From contig JBILMZ010000007.1 of NCBI GenBank assembly GCA_044375275.1, forward strand, positions 1 through 39,908: 39,908 bases of DNA. The letters are read 5' to 3'. Source of the stretch: SZUA-430 sp044375275 (GTDB lineage: Bacteria > Pseudomonadota > Alphaproteobacteria > Micropepsales > Micropepsaceae). Made by a program: the position numbers and the translations under genes. Position 1 is the stretch's first letter; each line of letters opens with the position of its first letter. Positions 1 to 8,299 of the stretch are shown in pieces. A model generated the notes under the pieces. The model was not told the origin of the DNA and did no database searches. It saw only the letters and a program-made list of their open reading frames with translations.

Positions 1-1
1 C

Positions 2-313
2 CTCGTTTCCGAAGCCCACACAAACGGCATGCGTAACTGCCATGGCGGCATGCTGATGGCATTTGCAGACATGGCGCTCGGGCATGCCATATCCCTGCAG
101 GAAAATCGCTATTGGGTCACGGTACGAATGGTGACCGACTTCGTGGAAGCGGCAAAAGTCGGTGACTGGGTTGAAGGAACCGGCGTCATCACGGGGCAGG
201 AGGACGACATATTCACGGTGACCGGGCGCATCTGGTGCGGCGACAGGACAGTGATGTCGGCAACGGGCGTGTTCAAGGCGCTGGGCGTTCGTCCGCCGCG
301 GCGCAAGGCCTGA
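2..313 (+). CDS. PaaI-family hotdog thioesterase, 5'-truncated
   Basis: The C-terminal 103 codons of a hotdog-fold acyl-CoA thioesterase are open from the left edge, so the true start lies outside the window. The visible part begins LVSEAHTNGMRNCHGGM; the N-x-x-x-x-HGG pattern followed by a helix with AFADMALG is the active-site signature of the PaaI/YdiI group, in which an Asn/Asp/Glu in this helix activates water to cleave the thioester. The rest fits the outer beta strands (VTVRMVTDFVEAAKVGD, then the GDRTVMSATGVFKAL end). The stop is one base before the ATG of the alpha/beta hydrolase, so the two are probably co-translated. The acyl substrate cannot be told from the sequence. Confidence 0.85.
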   Translation, partial: LVSEAHTNGMRNCHGGMLMAFADMALGHAISLQENRYWVTVRMVTDFVEAAKVGDWVEGTGVITGQEDDIFTVTGRIWCGDRTVMSATGVFKALGVRPPRRKA

Positions 314-314
314 C

Positions 315-1256
315 ATGTCGGGAGCTTCAAACCTGGGGCCACTGGCCCGCTTCAATGGCGAACGCGTGGCAGGACCCGATTGGTTCGAGGCCGCGATTGC
401 CGCACCGAGCGAGAGTCAACGCGTATCCGCTGCAGGTGCCGACATTCACTATTTGCGCTGGGGCGACAGGTCCAAGCCTGGCCTTCTGCTGGTTCACGGC
501 AATGGCGCGCATGCCTATTGGTGGAGTTTCATCGCGCCGTTCATGGCGCGCGAATATAACGTCGCCGCCCTTGACCTGTCAGGCATGGGCGACTCCAGCC
601 ACCGCCCGCAATACGAGATGGACGCGTTCGTTGAGGAACTGCTGGCCGTCGCCGACCACGCAGGCATGTTCGCCAACGAAGAGCCACCGGTCATCGTTGC
701 CCATTCCTTCGGAGGGTTTGCGACCATACTGGCAGGGGCAAGGCACGGTGAGCGCCTCGCAGGAACGGTGATCGTGGATTCTCCAGTCAATCCGCCTGAT
801 CGCCCCGGTGGCCCGCCGCATCGCGAGTCGCGCCCCCACCGTGTGTATCCGACCCTGACTGAAGCTCTGTCTCGGTTCCGGTTGGCACCCGAACAGCCCT
901 GCGAGAACGACTACATCGTGGACTTCATCGCAAGAAAATCGTTGAAGCAGGTGGACGGCGGCCTGACGTGGAAGTTCGATCCATCGCTCTGGTCGTCCCG
1001 CTTCTCGATTGGGGACACGGCCGAGTGCTTGCGCACGACCCGCTGCCGGATCGCCATCATGCGCGGAGAGAACTCCGTGCTCATGCCACCGGAGGTCGGG
1101 GCATACATGTTCAGCCTCCTGGGGCATGCCGCGCCGGTGATCGAAATCCCGCAGGCCCGCCACCATGTGATGCTGGACCAGCCCCTGGCCTTTGTGGCGG
1201 CATTGCGGGCATTGTTGGCCGACTGGAACCACTCCTTACCGACGCGCCGCGTATAG
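315..1256 (+). CDS. alpha/beta hydrolase
   Basis: A 313-residue alpha/beta-hydrolase-fold enzyme. Visible are the oxyanion HGNG near residues 61-64, the nucleophile elbow AHSFGG with Ser131, and a late His (His283 or His284 in ARHHVMLD). The acid is probably in the strand ending VIVDS or in the MRGENS turn (about residue 252). There is no signal peptide, so it should be cytoplasmic. The ATG lies 1 nt after the thioesterase stop, which implies one transcript and possibly a shared acyl-ester or thioester degradation role. Family members include esterases, epoxide hydrolases and C-C hydrolases, so the reaction stays open. A perfect GGGCGCC/GGCGCCC hairpin follows the stop. Confidence 0.85.
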   Translation: MSGASNLGPLARFNGERVAGPDWFEAAIAAPSESQRVSAAGADIHYLRWGDRSKPGLLLVHGNGAHAYWWSFIAPFMAREYNVAALDLSGMGDSSHRPQYEMDAFVEELLAVADHAGMFANEEPPVIVAHSFGGFATILAGARHGERLAGTVIVDSPVNPPDRPGGPPHRESRPHRVYPTLTEALSRFRLAPEQPCENDYIVDFIARKSLKQVDGGLTWKFDPSLWSSRFSIGDTAECLRTTRCRIAIMRGENSVLMPPEVGAYMFSLLGHAAPVIEIPQARHHVMLDQPLAFVAALRALLADWNHSLPTRRV

Positions 1257-1260
1257 AAAG

Positions 1261-1276
1261 GGGCGCCGTGGCGCCC
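1261..1276. terminator. GC-rich hairpin after hydrolase gene
   Basis: A 7-bp perfect inverted repeat (GGGCGCC, 2-nt centre, GGCGCCC) starts 4 nt after the hydrolase stop. No T-tract follows directly, so termination is inferred only from position and stem strength. Confidence 0.35.
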
Positions 1277-1305
1277 GTCGGGACAAAAAGCCCATAAAAC
1301 TGCGG

Positions 1306-1333
1306 TTGCTCCACACGTCTCGATTGCTATATT
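1306..1333 (+). promoter_or_regulatory. candidate sigma-70 promoter for coxIV-like/pnt
   Basis: TTGCTC and TATATT are separated by 16 nt, about 45 bp before the start of the small cytochrome oxidase subunit gene. The match is by eye only. It would drive the small gene and possibly the pnt operon. Confidence 0.45.
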
Positions 1334-1377
1334 CCGCGCCAAATGTCGTTTTGCATGAGTTCATGAGGGACACGTCA

Positions 1378-1527
1378 ATGGCTGCAGCACCAAAATCCGA
1401 CTACAAGCGAGGCTCGATGGACATTCGCGAGCAGCAGGCCACCTTTGGCCTGTTCTGGTTCATGACCAAGGTTGGCAGCATCGCATGCATTGTGCTTCTG
1501 GTGATCATGGCGTTGACGCTCACCTGA
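1378..1527 (+). CDS. aa3-type cytochrome c oxidase subunit IV
   Basis: A 49-residue protein of the bacterial aa3-type oxidase subunit IV family: a short hydrophilic N-terminus with YKRGSMDIREQQATF, then one hydrophobic helix (about residues 26-48, TKVGSIACIVLLVIMALTLT). The MDIREx(5)F stretch before the helix is the family hallmark. In known oxidases this peptide is a peripheral single-helix subunit of the terminal oxidase in the inner membrane. The ATG at 1378 is preferred over 1363 because GAGGGA lies just upstream at good spacing. No other oxidase subunits are nearby. It sits 49 bp before pntAA, so it may share a transcript with the transhydrogenase. Confidence 0.85.
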   Translation: MAAAPKSDYKRGSMDIREQQATFGLFWFMTKVGSIACIVLLVIMALTLT

Positions 1528-1576
1528 TTCGAGCCTGCGTAAGCCGCCTTCAACTCACACAACGCCGGCAGGATGC

Positions 1577-2701
1577 ATGAAACTCGGAATTCCGAAGGAA
1601 ACCCGTCCGAACGAAACCCGTGTCGCGGCGACGCCGGAGTCAGTCAAGAAATTCAAGGCACTGGGCGTCGAGATCCTGGTCGAGAGCGGAGCCGGTGCCG
1701 GCGCACATTTTGCTGACAGCGACTACGCGGCGGCAGGTGCGACGCTCGTTTCTGCCCGTGAAGCGCTCGCGGCAGACGTCGTGTTGAAGGTGCAGCGCCC
1801 GACGACGGAAGAGCTGCCTCATTTGCGCAAGGGAGCGCTCCTTGCAGCCATCCTGTCGCCTTACGCAGACCGCGCGATGGTCTCGCAATATGCAACACAG
1901 GGCGTAAATGCCTTCGCCATGGAGTTCATGCCCCGCATCACGCGCGCGCAGTCCATGGACGTCCTTTCGTCCCAGTCGAACCTGGCCGGCTACAAGGCCG
2001 TTATTGACGCCGCTGGCCTGTTTGGTCGCGCGTTCCCGATGATGATGACGGCCGCAGGCACGATTGCGGCCGCACGCGTTCTCGTCATGGGCGTGGGAGT
2101 TGCCGGCCTCCAGGCAATCGCAACGGCCAAGCGCCTCGGCGCCATCGTCTCGGCAACCGACGTGCGCCTTGCCACGAAGGAGCAGGTCCAGTCGCTTGGC
2201 GGCACATTCGTCGCCGTCGAGGACGAGGAAACGAAGCAGGCTGAGACTTCAGGTGGCTACGCGAAGGAAATGAGCGACGGCTACAAGAAGAAGCAGGCGG
2301 CCCTCATCGCCGAGACCATCCGCAAGCAGGATATCGTGATCACGACGGCGCTCATTCCCGGCAGGCCCGCACCGGTGCTCGTAAGCGAGGAGATGGTTCG
2401 CACGATGAAGCCCGGTTCGATCATCATCGATCTGGCGGCCGAGCAGGGTGGCAATTGCCCGCTGTCAAAGGCCGGCGAAACGATTGAAGTGAACGGCGTG
2501 AAGATCGTTGGTGCCGTGAACCTGGCAGGGCGTCTCGCCGCGGACGCCTCGTCGCTCTATGCGCGCAACCTGTTCAATTTCATTTCGCCCCTCGTCGACA
2601 AGGCCACGCAGGCCCTGAAGATCGACTGGAATGACGAAATCATCAAGGGAACCTGCCTGTCGCGCGATGGCGAGGTCATTCACCCCGCGCTCAAGGCTTA
2701 A
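1577..2701 (+). CDS. pntAA: NAD(P) transhydrogenase subunit alpha part 1
   Basis: This 374-residue soluble domain I of proton-translocating transhydrogenase binds NAD(H) and passes hydride to NADP in subunit beta. It begins MKLGIPKE and keeps the AlaDH/PNT N-terminal domain, the conserved RITRAQSMDVLSSQSN segment (about 120-135) and a Rossmann loop MGVGVAGLQA (about 171-180) followed by the acidic end of strand 2 (ATDVR). The length fits the alphaproteobacterial arrangement in which the alpha chain is split and the membrane part is a separate gene. CAGGA precedes the ATG. It heads pntAA-pntAB-unknown-pntB; the products together form the inner-membrane enzyme that makes NADPH using the proton gradient. 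Confidence 0.97.
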   Translation: MKLGIPKETRPNETRVAATPESVKKFKALGVEILVESGAGAGAHFADSDYAAAGATLVSAREALAADVVLKVQRPTTEELPHLRKGALLAAILSPYADRAMVSQYATQGVNAFAMEFMPRITRAQSMDVLSSQSNLAGYKAVIDAAGLFGRAFPMMMTAAGTIAAARVLVMGVGVAGLQAIATAKRLGAIVSATDVRLATKEQVQSLGGTFVAVEDEETKQAETSGGYAKEMSDGYKKKQAALIAETIRKQDIVITTALIPGRPAPVLVSEEMVRTMKPGSIIIDLAAEQGGNCPLSKAGETIEVNGVKIVGAVNLAGRLAADASSLYARNLFNFISPLVDKATQALKIDWNDEIIKGTCLSRDGEVIHPALKA

Positions 2702-2713
2702 CGGAGAACGGAC

Positions 2714-3049
2714 ATGGACGCGCTGGATCCCGAAACCGTACAAACGAGTTTCTTCATTTTCCGCCTCTCGATCTTCGTGCTCGCGATCTTCGTCGGGTAC
2801 TACGTCGTCTGGAGCGTGACGCCGGCGTTGCATACGCCGCTCATGTCGGTGACCAACGCGATCTCGTCCGTGATCATCGTGGGCGCACTTCTGGCCGTCG
2901 GCGTTGACCTGATTGCGGCAGGAGACGGAGGTTGGGCGTCCAAGATCTTCGGCATGATCGCCGTGATCCTGGCCAGCGTGAACATCTTCGGCGGCTTCCT
3001 CGTCACCCAGCGCATGCTTGCGATGTACCGCAAGAAAGAGAAGAAATAG
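2714..3049 (+). CDS. pntAB: NAD(P) transhydrogenase subunit alpha part 2
   Basis: A 111-residue membrane protein with hydrophobic helices at about 18-38, 46-68 and 76-98. The segments TPALHTPLMSVTNAIS and the FGGFLVTQRML end are highly conserved in the membrane part of transhydrogenase alpha chains. It forms the alpha share of the proton channel together with the N-terminal half of PntB. The ATG follows the pntAA stop by 12 nt, with GGAG upstream. The basic tail (YRKKEKK) is typical of the free C-terminus in split alpha chains. Confidence 0.96.
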   Translation: MDALDPETVQTSFFIFRLSIFVLAIFVGYYVVWSVTPALHTPLMSVTNAISSVIIVGALLAVGVDLIAAGDGGWASKIFGMIAVILASVNIFGGFLVTQRMLAMYRKKEKK

Positions 3050-3058
3050 GTCGCACAG

Positions 3059-3346
3059 GTGGACGCTGTCATCACGCTCGCTGACGCCATCGCCGCAGGC
3101 CTTGCCGTCGTGGCCTTTGGCGAGATGCTGGCTGCGCGCTATTTTGCAATGCAGGACGGCGCCCAGTCGCGCATCATTGCGTCGCTTCTCCTGTGGGAAG
3201 GTTTCGCGATGTTCGCCTGCGCCTTCATCCTGCACTTCCGTCAGGAATTCGGTTTTTCAACCATTGTCGCACTCATTGCCATCTGGATGGCCGGGGCAGG
3301 CATAGGCCTCCTCCGCGCCGGGTTCTTCGATGTGCCGCGTGAGTAA
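3059..3346 (+). CDS. unknown small membrane protein in pnt operon
   Basis: I do not recognise this 95-residue protein. Three hydrophobic segments are visible (about residues 5-26, 40-60 and 67-88), with an acidic residue in the first (FGEML) and a Trp-Glu pair at the start of the second (LLWEGF). It is basic between helices (RYFAMQDGAQSR). The GTG start lies 9 nt after the pntAB stop and its own stop is 18 nt before pntB, so it is surely co-transcribed with the transhydrogenase. Its wobble positions are GC-rich like its neighbours, which argues for a real gene. By context it could be an assembly or regulatory subunit of the transhydrogenase, but no function can be assigned. Confidence 0.75.
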   Translation: MDAVITLADAIAAGLAVVAFGEMLAARYFAMQDGAQSRIIASLLLWEGFAMFACAFILHFRQEFGFSTIVALIAIWMAGAGIGLLRAGFFDVPRE

Positions 3347-3364
3347 CCAGGATCGGGCATACAC

Positions 3365-4768
3365 ATGAATGCAAATCTGGCTGCATTGCTTTACCTGATT
3401 TCGGGTGTGCTGTTCATTATGGCGTTGCGCGGGCTCTCAAGTCCTGAAACGTCGCGCCGCGGCAACCAGAATGGCATGATCGGCATGGTCATCGCCGTGC
3501 TGACCACGCTGGCGGTATCGAGCCCGACAGACGCGCTCACCTGGGGCTTGATCCTCGGCGGCATCGCGATCGGTGGCGTGATCGGCGCGATCACGGCACG
3601 GCGCATCGCGATGACGCAGATGCCCCAGCTTGTAGCGGCCTTTCACAGCCTTGTCGGCCTCGCGGCCGTATTCGTGGCGGCAGCGGCACTCTACGCGCCT
3701 CAGGCGTTCCGCATCGGCGAACCCGGCATGATCCACATGCAGTCGCTCATCGAGATGTCGATCGGTGTTGCCATTGGCGCGATCACCTTTTCGGGGTCGG
3801 TCATTGCCTTCGCGAAGCTCAATGGCAACATGTCGGGCGCGCCGATCATCCTGCCGGCACGCCATCTCATCAATATCCTTATCGCCGTGGCCATCCTGGC
3901 GCTCATCGTGCTGCTCGTGACGACCCACGGCTCTGCCACATGGGCGTTCTGGGCGATCACGGTGCTGTCGATCGTGCTTGGCGTAACCCTGATCATTCCC
4001 ATTGGCGGAGCGGACATGCCGGTCGTGGTGTCGATGCTGAACTCCTATTCGGGATGGGCGGCAGCGGGCATCGGCTTCACGCTTGAGAATTCGGCTCTGA
4101 TCATCACCGGCGCGCTTGTGGGTTCGTCGGGCGCCATCCTGAGCTACATCATGTGCAAGGGCATGAACCGCAGCTTCTTCTCGGTCATCCTGGGCGGATT
4201 TGGTGGCGAGACCGCCGGCCCTTCCGGAAAAAAGGAAACGCGGCCGATCAAGCAGGGCTCTGCGGAAGACGCAGCCTTCATCATGAAGAACGCTTCATCG
4301 GTCATCGTGGTTCCCGGCTACGGCATGGCCGTCGCCCAGGCCCAGCACGCATTGCGCGAGATGGCAGACAAGCTGAAGAAGGAAGGGGTGAAGGTCTCCT
4401 ACGCCATTCACCCGGTGGCTGGCCGCATGCCCGGTCACATGAACGTGCTGCTCGCTGAAGCCAACGTGCCCTACGATGAGGTCTTCGAACTCGAGGACAT
4501 CAACAGCCAGTTCCCGCAGGCGGACGTCGCCTACGTGATCGGCGCCAATGACGTGACGAACCCGGTCGCAAAGACGGACCCTCAGTCTCCCATCTACGGC
4601 ATGCCGATCCTGGACGTGGAAAAGGCCAAGACCGTCCTGTTTATCAAGCGTGGCATGGGCTCAGGCTATGCAGGCGTAGAGAACGAACTGTTCTTCCGCG
4701 ACAACACGATGATGCTGTTTGGCGACGCGAAGAAGATGACCGAGGAGATCGTGAAGTCGCTGGGCTGA
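3365..4768 (+). CDS. pntB: NAD(P) transhydrogenase subunit beta
   Basis: A 467-residue beta subunit. The N-terminal about 270 residues are strongly hydrophobic and carry conserved motifs such as QLVAAFHSLVGLAA and NSYSGWAAA, forming most of the proton path. The C-terminal domain III (about 290-467) binds NADP(H): VPGYGMAVAQAQH is its variant nucleotide loop, followed by HPVAGRMPGHMNVLLAEA, the ANDVTNP loop and IKRGMGSGYAGVEN. Length and motifs are complete. It closes the pnt operon and a hairpin lies just downstream. Confidence 0.97.
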   Translation: MNANLAALLYLISGVLFIMALRGLSSPETSRRGNQNGMIGMVIAVLTTLAVSSPTDALTWGLILGGIAIGGVIGAITARRIAMTQMPQLVAAFHSLVGLAAVFVAAAALYAPQAFRIGEPGMIHMQSLIEMSIGVAIGAITFSGSVIAFAKLNGNMSGAPIILPARHLINILIAVAILALIVLLVTTHGSATWAFWAITVLSIVLGVTLIIPIGGADMPVVVSMLNSYSGWAAAGIGFTLENSALIITGALVGSSGAILSYIMCKGMNRSFFSVILGGFGGETAGPSGKKETRPIKQGSAEDAAFIMKNASSVIVVPGYGMAVAQAQHALREMADKLKKEGVKVSYAIHPVAGRMPGHMNVLLAEANVPYDEVFELEDINSQFPQADVAYVIGANDVTNPVAKTDPQSPIYGMPILDVEKAKTVLFIKRGMGSGYAGVENELFFRDNTMMLFGDAKKMTEEIVKSLG

Positions 4769-4787
4769 CGCTGCGTTAAGAATTGGA

Positions 4788-4816
4788 CGGCAGTTAAGCC
4801 CCACGGTGGACTGCCG
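4788..4816 (+). terminator. hairpin downstream of pntB
   Basis: CGGCAGT and ACTGCCG pair over a 15-nt loop that itself contains CCA-CGG-TGG. It begins 20 nt after the pntB stop. No T-run follows, so this is a weak terminator call. Confidence 0.35.
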
Positions 4817-4926
4817 CCGCGGCGATATTAACTCTCCCCTGACTTAATGGTTGCATGATACTCGCTACTGACACGATGCTTTCCCCGCGCTAGGAATAGT
4901 GCCTCATCTCCCGAGGAATGCTCCGC

Positions 4927-5427
4927 ATGAGACTCCGCAGCCTGTTGCTCATTCCCGTGATCGGAGCATCCCTGATGCTGGCCGGTTGCGAGAATCCGTT
5001 CGCGCCAACCGGCGGCGGATCGACAGCGCCTGAGGTGGCTCCGGAAGCCAAGGCAGCCATCGAGCAGTATGTGGCCAAGATCAATGCCCATGACGCGCCG
5101 GGAGCGGGTGAGCTCTATGCAGACGAGCAGGGCTTCCTCTGGATTGAGAACGGCGTAGTCGTCCACGAAACAAAGACGGCGGCCGTGGCCGCGCTGACCA
5201 ATTACTTCAATGGCTTCCCGGAGTCCCATTTCGAAGCCTACGACATGAAGATTTCCATGCTGAACGACGAAGCCGCCGTGGCGGCTTTCCGGTACAGCCA
5301 GACAGTCGCGGCCAACGGCCAGTCTTCACTGAAATTTGAAGGCACCATGACCCTGACCCTCGCTGAACGCGACGGTGAGTGGAAAATCGTTGTAGGCCAC
5401 CGAAGCGCCAGCAAGTTCCCGCACTAA
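4927..5427 (+). CDS. lipoprotein with NTF2/SnoaL-like domain
   Basis: A 166-residue secreted lipoprotein. The first 21 residues form a lipoprotein signal (basic MRLR, hydrophobic core, lipobox LAGC with Cys21), so it should be lipid-anchored on the periplasmic side. After a Pro/Gly-rich linker, residues about 38-166 resemble the DUF4440/SnoaL NTF2-like fold: a helical AKAAIEQYVAKINAHDAPG start, then a curved sheet ending GEWKIVVGHRSAS. The ATG at 4927 is chosen over 4918 because GAGGA (4913-4917) abuts the earlier ATG but is spaced 9 nt from this one. The ligand or substrate is unknown. It stands alone between pntB and the ABC genes. Confidence 0.8.
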   Translation: MRLRSLLLIPVIGASLMLAGCENPFAPTGGGSTAPEVAPEAKAAIEQYVAKINAHDAPGAGELYADEQGFLWIENGVVVHETKTAAVAALTNYFNGFPESHFEAYDMKISMLNDEAAVAAFRYSQTVAANGQSSLKFEGTMTLTLAERDGEWKIVVGHRSASKFPH

Positions 5428-5521
5428 AGCGCCACCGCTAACCATGCGCGATTGAGCGCACGAACCGGGTGTTGATCTCGGTGCGTCCGGCGTGGTTCTG
5501 TGGCGCCGGGGTAGTGGGGTT

Positions 5522-6451
5522 ATGGGGAATACAGTCCTTGAACTGACGGGCGTGACCAAGCGCTACGGCGATTTTTGCGCCGTGAACAGCGTCAGCTTCA
5601 CCGCGCCTGAAGGCAAGATCGTGGGACTTCTGGGTCCCAACGGGGCTGGCAAGACATCCACCCTGCGCATGATCCTCGGGATTTCGGCGCCGACCGAGGG
5701 GTCGATCACCATTTTCGGCAAGCCCCCGGGCCGCTCCGTGCAGCGCCGCATCGGCTACCTGCCCGAGGAACGCGGCCTCTACAAGCGCATGACCGCCTTC
5801 GACACGATCGTCTATTTCGCCCGCCTCAAGGGCCTGTGGGCCGGACAAGCGCGCCGGCGGGCAGACGTGTTGCTGGAGGAACTGGGCCTCGCGCACGTGA
5901 GGGATCGCCGCATCGAAGCGCTCTCGAAAGGGATGGCGCAGAAAATCCAGCTCGCGACCGCGATCGCACACGAGCCGTCGCTGGTGATCCTGGACGAGCC
6001 ATTTTCAGGGCTCGACCCGATCAACCAGAACGAGCTTGAAGCCGCAATCCGCAAGCTCGCCCGCAACGGCGCCACGGTCCTGTTCTCGACCCACACGATG
6101 AGCCACGCCGAGCGTCTCTGCGACCGCTTCGTGATCCTCGTGAAGGGAAGCAAGGCCTTTGACGGCACATTGCAGGAAGCGCGCGCCGTCATGCCGCGCA
6201 GTGTGAAGCTCGAGTCGCCCGGGGATCTGTCGTTCCTCGCCAACGTACCGGGCGTGTCGAAGATCTTGCCGCCACACGGCAATGTCCCTCACTGGGAGGT
6301 TTTCCTGTCGGCAGGCACGGACCCGCAGACCATTCTGGCAGCGTGCTTCGAGCAGGGCGTAAAGCTGACGCGGTTCGACACGTCGGCACCTCCTCTGCAC
6401 GAGATTTTCGTCTATCTGGCGGGCGGCAACGCGGAGGGCCTTGAGCCATGA
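5522..6451 (+). CDS. ABC-2 type transporter ATP-binding protein (NatA-like)
   Basis: A 309-residue ATPase with all motifs: Walker A GPNGAGKT (38-45), signature LSKGM (134-138), Walker B LVILDEP (154-160) and a switch His in FSTHTMSH. The C-terminal about 80 residues form the extra domain (DUF4162 type) usual in NatA/YhaQ-like exporters. An earlier in-frame GTG at 5492 exists, but the ATG at 5522 gives the conserved N-terminus (NTVLELTGVTKRYG). The stop overlaps the permease start by 4 nt (ATGA), so the two subunits are translationally coupled. The cargo cannot be inferred. Confidence 0.9.
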   Translation: MGNTVLELTGVTKRYGDFCAVNSVSFTAPEGKIVGLLGPNGAGKTSTLRMILGISAPTEGSITIFGKPPGRSVQRRIGYLPEERGLYKRMTAFDTIVYFARLKGLWAGQARRRADVLLEELGLAHVRDRRIEALSKGMAQKIQLATAIAHEPSLVILDEPFSGLDPINQNELEAAIRKLARNGATVLFSTHTMSHAERLCDRFVILVKGSKAFDGTLQEARAVMPRSVKLESPGDLSFLANVPGVSKILPPHGNVPHWEVFLSAGTDPQTILAACFEQGVKLTRFDTSAPPLHEIFVYLAGGNAEGLEP

Positions 6452-7989
6452 GGCCGATCTGGATCATCGCCTGGCATGGCTTCGTTCAGCACGCCACGTC
6501 GCGCCCCTTCCTGCTCGGCGTGATGCTGCCCCTGTTTTACCTGCTGCTGGTTGGCTGGGTGCCGAATGCGTCCCAAAGCCAGCTGGCCCTGCTGGGTGCC
6601 CCGGTCCGCCACTTTGCGGTCGTGGACGGCACCGGGCAGATGATCCCGGTCATCGACGCGGCCATCGAGCACGACAGGCTTGTCCGGGCGATGTTCAGCC
6701 TCAACGAATACGCGGCGGAGCACGCGGACGAGGAAGGGCTGCGTCTCAAGGATCCCGCGCTTGCCACGCTATTGCTCGATGATGATCCCAACAGCCTGCC
6801 TGCGGTTCAGAAGCTGAAAGCGAGGGGCGGTGGCATCGCAACATTCATTGCGCTGCGGCCCTACCTGAAGCCTGGCGCGCCGCGCTTTACCGAGCCGCGC
6901 AGCCAGTTTATCCGGATCGAACTGCCCGAAGAGCTGGCAGCCGCAGCCGACCTCGAGAAGGCAGCCCAACCCTGGCTGTCTGCAGAAAAGCTGACCCGTG
7001 GGCCGATGGGGCCCGTCCATCTGTGGGCCATCCTGGTGCTTCCCAAGGGCATTCTGGATGGAAGCGCGCAGGCGATCTATCTCGCCGACGACCTCAACCG
7101 TCCGGGCCTGCGAGAGTTTCTGCGCATCGCCGTCGATCAGGAACTCAAGCGCAGGACGGCAGAGGAACTCTACGTTCCGCCTGAGAGCACCGACAGGATC
7201 CTGAACGCCGCGACGCAGATCGAGTCCATCGATCCCGACCCCGAGAAACTGGGCGCTGTCACGGGCCTGCGGCAGTTGCGGGTCCTGGGCGCAAACATCG
7301 TCTATTTCATGCTGTTCTTCGCACTCTTCATGACTGCCAACATGGTGGTCATGGCGCTGGTCGAAGAGAAGAGCAATCGCGTCGCGGAACTCCTGCTGTC
7401 CTGCGTCCGCGCCGAAACCCTGATGGCCGGCAAGCTGTTTACGGGACTGCTCCTCGCCCTGTTTCTCGTGACGGTCTGGATCGTCACGGTGACCACGACC
7501 GTGGATATCTTCTTTCCCTCGGCCAAGGTCATCGTGAAGGAGCTGACCGAAAACCTGTCGGACCCCTGGCAGGTATTCCAGATCGCCGTGTTCTTCGCGC
7601 TGTCCTACCTGACCGTCGGCGCCTTCTTCCTGGCCGCAGGCAGCGCCGCAAACTCGATTTCGGACGCTCAGGCCGTGGTGGCACCAGCGACGCTGGTCAC
7701 CATGCCGATCTGCATGCTGCCGCTCATCGTGGCCTATGCCCCTGAAAGCGCGTTTGCCCGCTTTGCCTCATACGTGCCCTTCTTCGCGCCCTTCACGATG
7801 ATGGTGCGTTCGCTGAGTTCACCCGAAGGCATTGACGTTCTGGGTTCGCTGGTAGTCAGCCTGCTTACATTGTGGTGGCTGATACGGCTGGTGGCCCGGG
7901 TGTTCCGTGCCAATCTGCTGCGGCCGGACGCACCGGCAAGCTTCACGGGGTTCCTGCGGGACCTCTTCAATCCGCCCAAGCGGATCTAG
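6448..7989 (+). CDS. ABC-2 type permease (NatB-like)
   Basis: A 513-residue permease of the ABC-2 family. It has one N-terminal helix (about 18-37, LLGVMLPLFYLLLVGWVP), a large non-membrane domain (about 40-280, outside the cytoplasm by family topology) and at least five helices in the C-terminal 230 residues, beginning ANIVYFMLFFALFMTANMV. The segment VEEKSNRVAELLLS after the second helix is a strong ABC-2/NatB marker. It partners the upstream ATPase as a probable exporter, by homology for sodium or small amphipathic compounds. It converges on rpsU, whose terminator hairpin starts 16 nt after its stop. Confidence 0.88.
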   Translation: MRPIWIIAWHGFVQHATSRPFLLGVMLPLFYLLLVGWVPNASQSQLALLGAPVRHFAVVDGTGQMIPVIDAAIEHDRLVRAMFSLNEYAAEHADEEGLRLKDPALATLLLDDDPNSLPAVQKLKARGGGIATFIALRPYLKPGAPRFTEPRSQFIRIELPEELAAAADLEKAAQPWLSAEKLTRGPMGPVHLWAILVLPKGILDGSAQAIYLADDLNRPGLREFLRIAVDQELKRRTAEELYVPPESTDRILNAATQIESIDPDPEKLGAVTGLRQLRVLGANIVYFMLFFALFMTANMVVMALVEEKSNRVAELLLSCVRAETLMAGKLFTGLLLALFLVTVWIVTVTTTVDIFFPSAKVIVKELTENLSDPWQVFQIAVFFALSYLTVGAFFLAAGSAANSISDAQAVVAPATLVTMPICMLPLIVAYAPESAFARFASYVPFFAPFTMMVRSLSSPEGIDVLGSLVVSLLTLWWLIRLVARVFRANLLRPDAPASFTGFLRDLFNPPKRI

Positions 7990-8001
7990 AAATCAGGCAT
8001 G

Positions 8002-8033
8002 AAAAAGCCGCAGGCCCCGGAGGGACTGCGGCT
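8002..8033 (-). terminator. rho-independent terminator of rpsU
   Basis: On the minus strand an 8-bp perfect stem (AGCCGCAG/CTGCGGCT), extended by a CCC/GGG pairing after one mismatch, is followed immediately by TTTTT. This ends rpsU and may also stop the converging ABC operon. Confidence 0.85.
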
Positions 8034-8056
8034 GGATACTTGGTCGGATACCCGGA

Positions 8057-8299
8057 TTATGGGCGGGCCGGACGCACAACCTTCGGCGTCTTCGGCAGGA
8101 GACCTTCGCGCTGCAGCTTCTTGCGGTGAAGCTTGCGGGCGCGGCGGACGGCTTCTGCCTTCTCGCGGGCGCGCTTTTCGGACGGCTTCTCAAAGTGGTT
8201 CCGCAGCTTCATCTCGCGGAACAGTCCCTCGCGCTGCATCTTCTTCTTGAGCGCCTTCAGGGCCTGATCCACATTGTTGTCACGCACGACGATCTGCAA
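8057..8299 (-). CDS. rpsU: 30S ribosomal protein S21
   Basis: An 80-residue very basic protein beginning MQIVVRDNNVDQALKALKKK, which is the S21 signature, with FREMKLRNHFEKPSEKRAR following. S21 sits on the small-subunit platform and aids initiation. The C-terminal extension (LHRKKLQREGLLPKTPK) makes it longer than the 71-residue E. coli protein, as is usual in Alphaproteobacteria. A GGAGG ribosome binding site lies upstream on the minus strand and a strong terminator downstream. It is divergent from def and stands as a single gene. Confidence 0.97.
   Translation of the reverse strand: MQIVVRDNNVDQALKALKKKMQREGLFREMKLRNHFEKPSEKRAREKAEAVRRARKLHRKKLQREGLLPKTPKVVRPARP

Noticed and set aside
4776..4847. 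Several TTAA words after pntB as CtrA sites
   Set aside because: The spacings between TTAA words are 14 and 12 nt, not the 7 nt of a full CtrA box.
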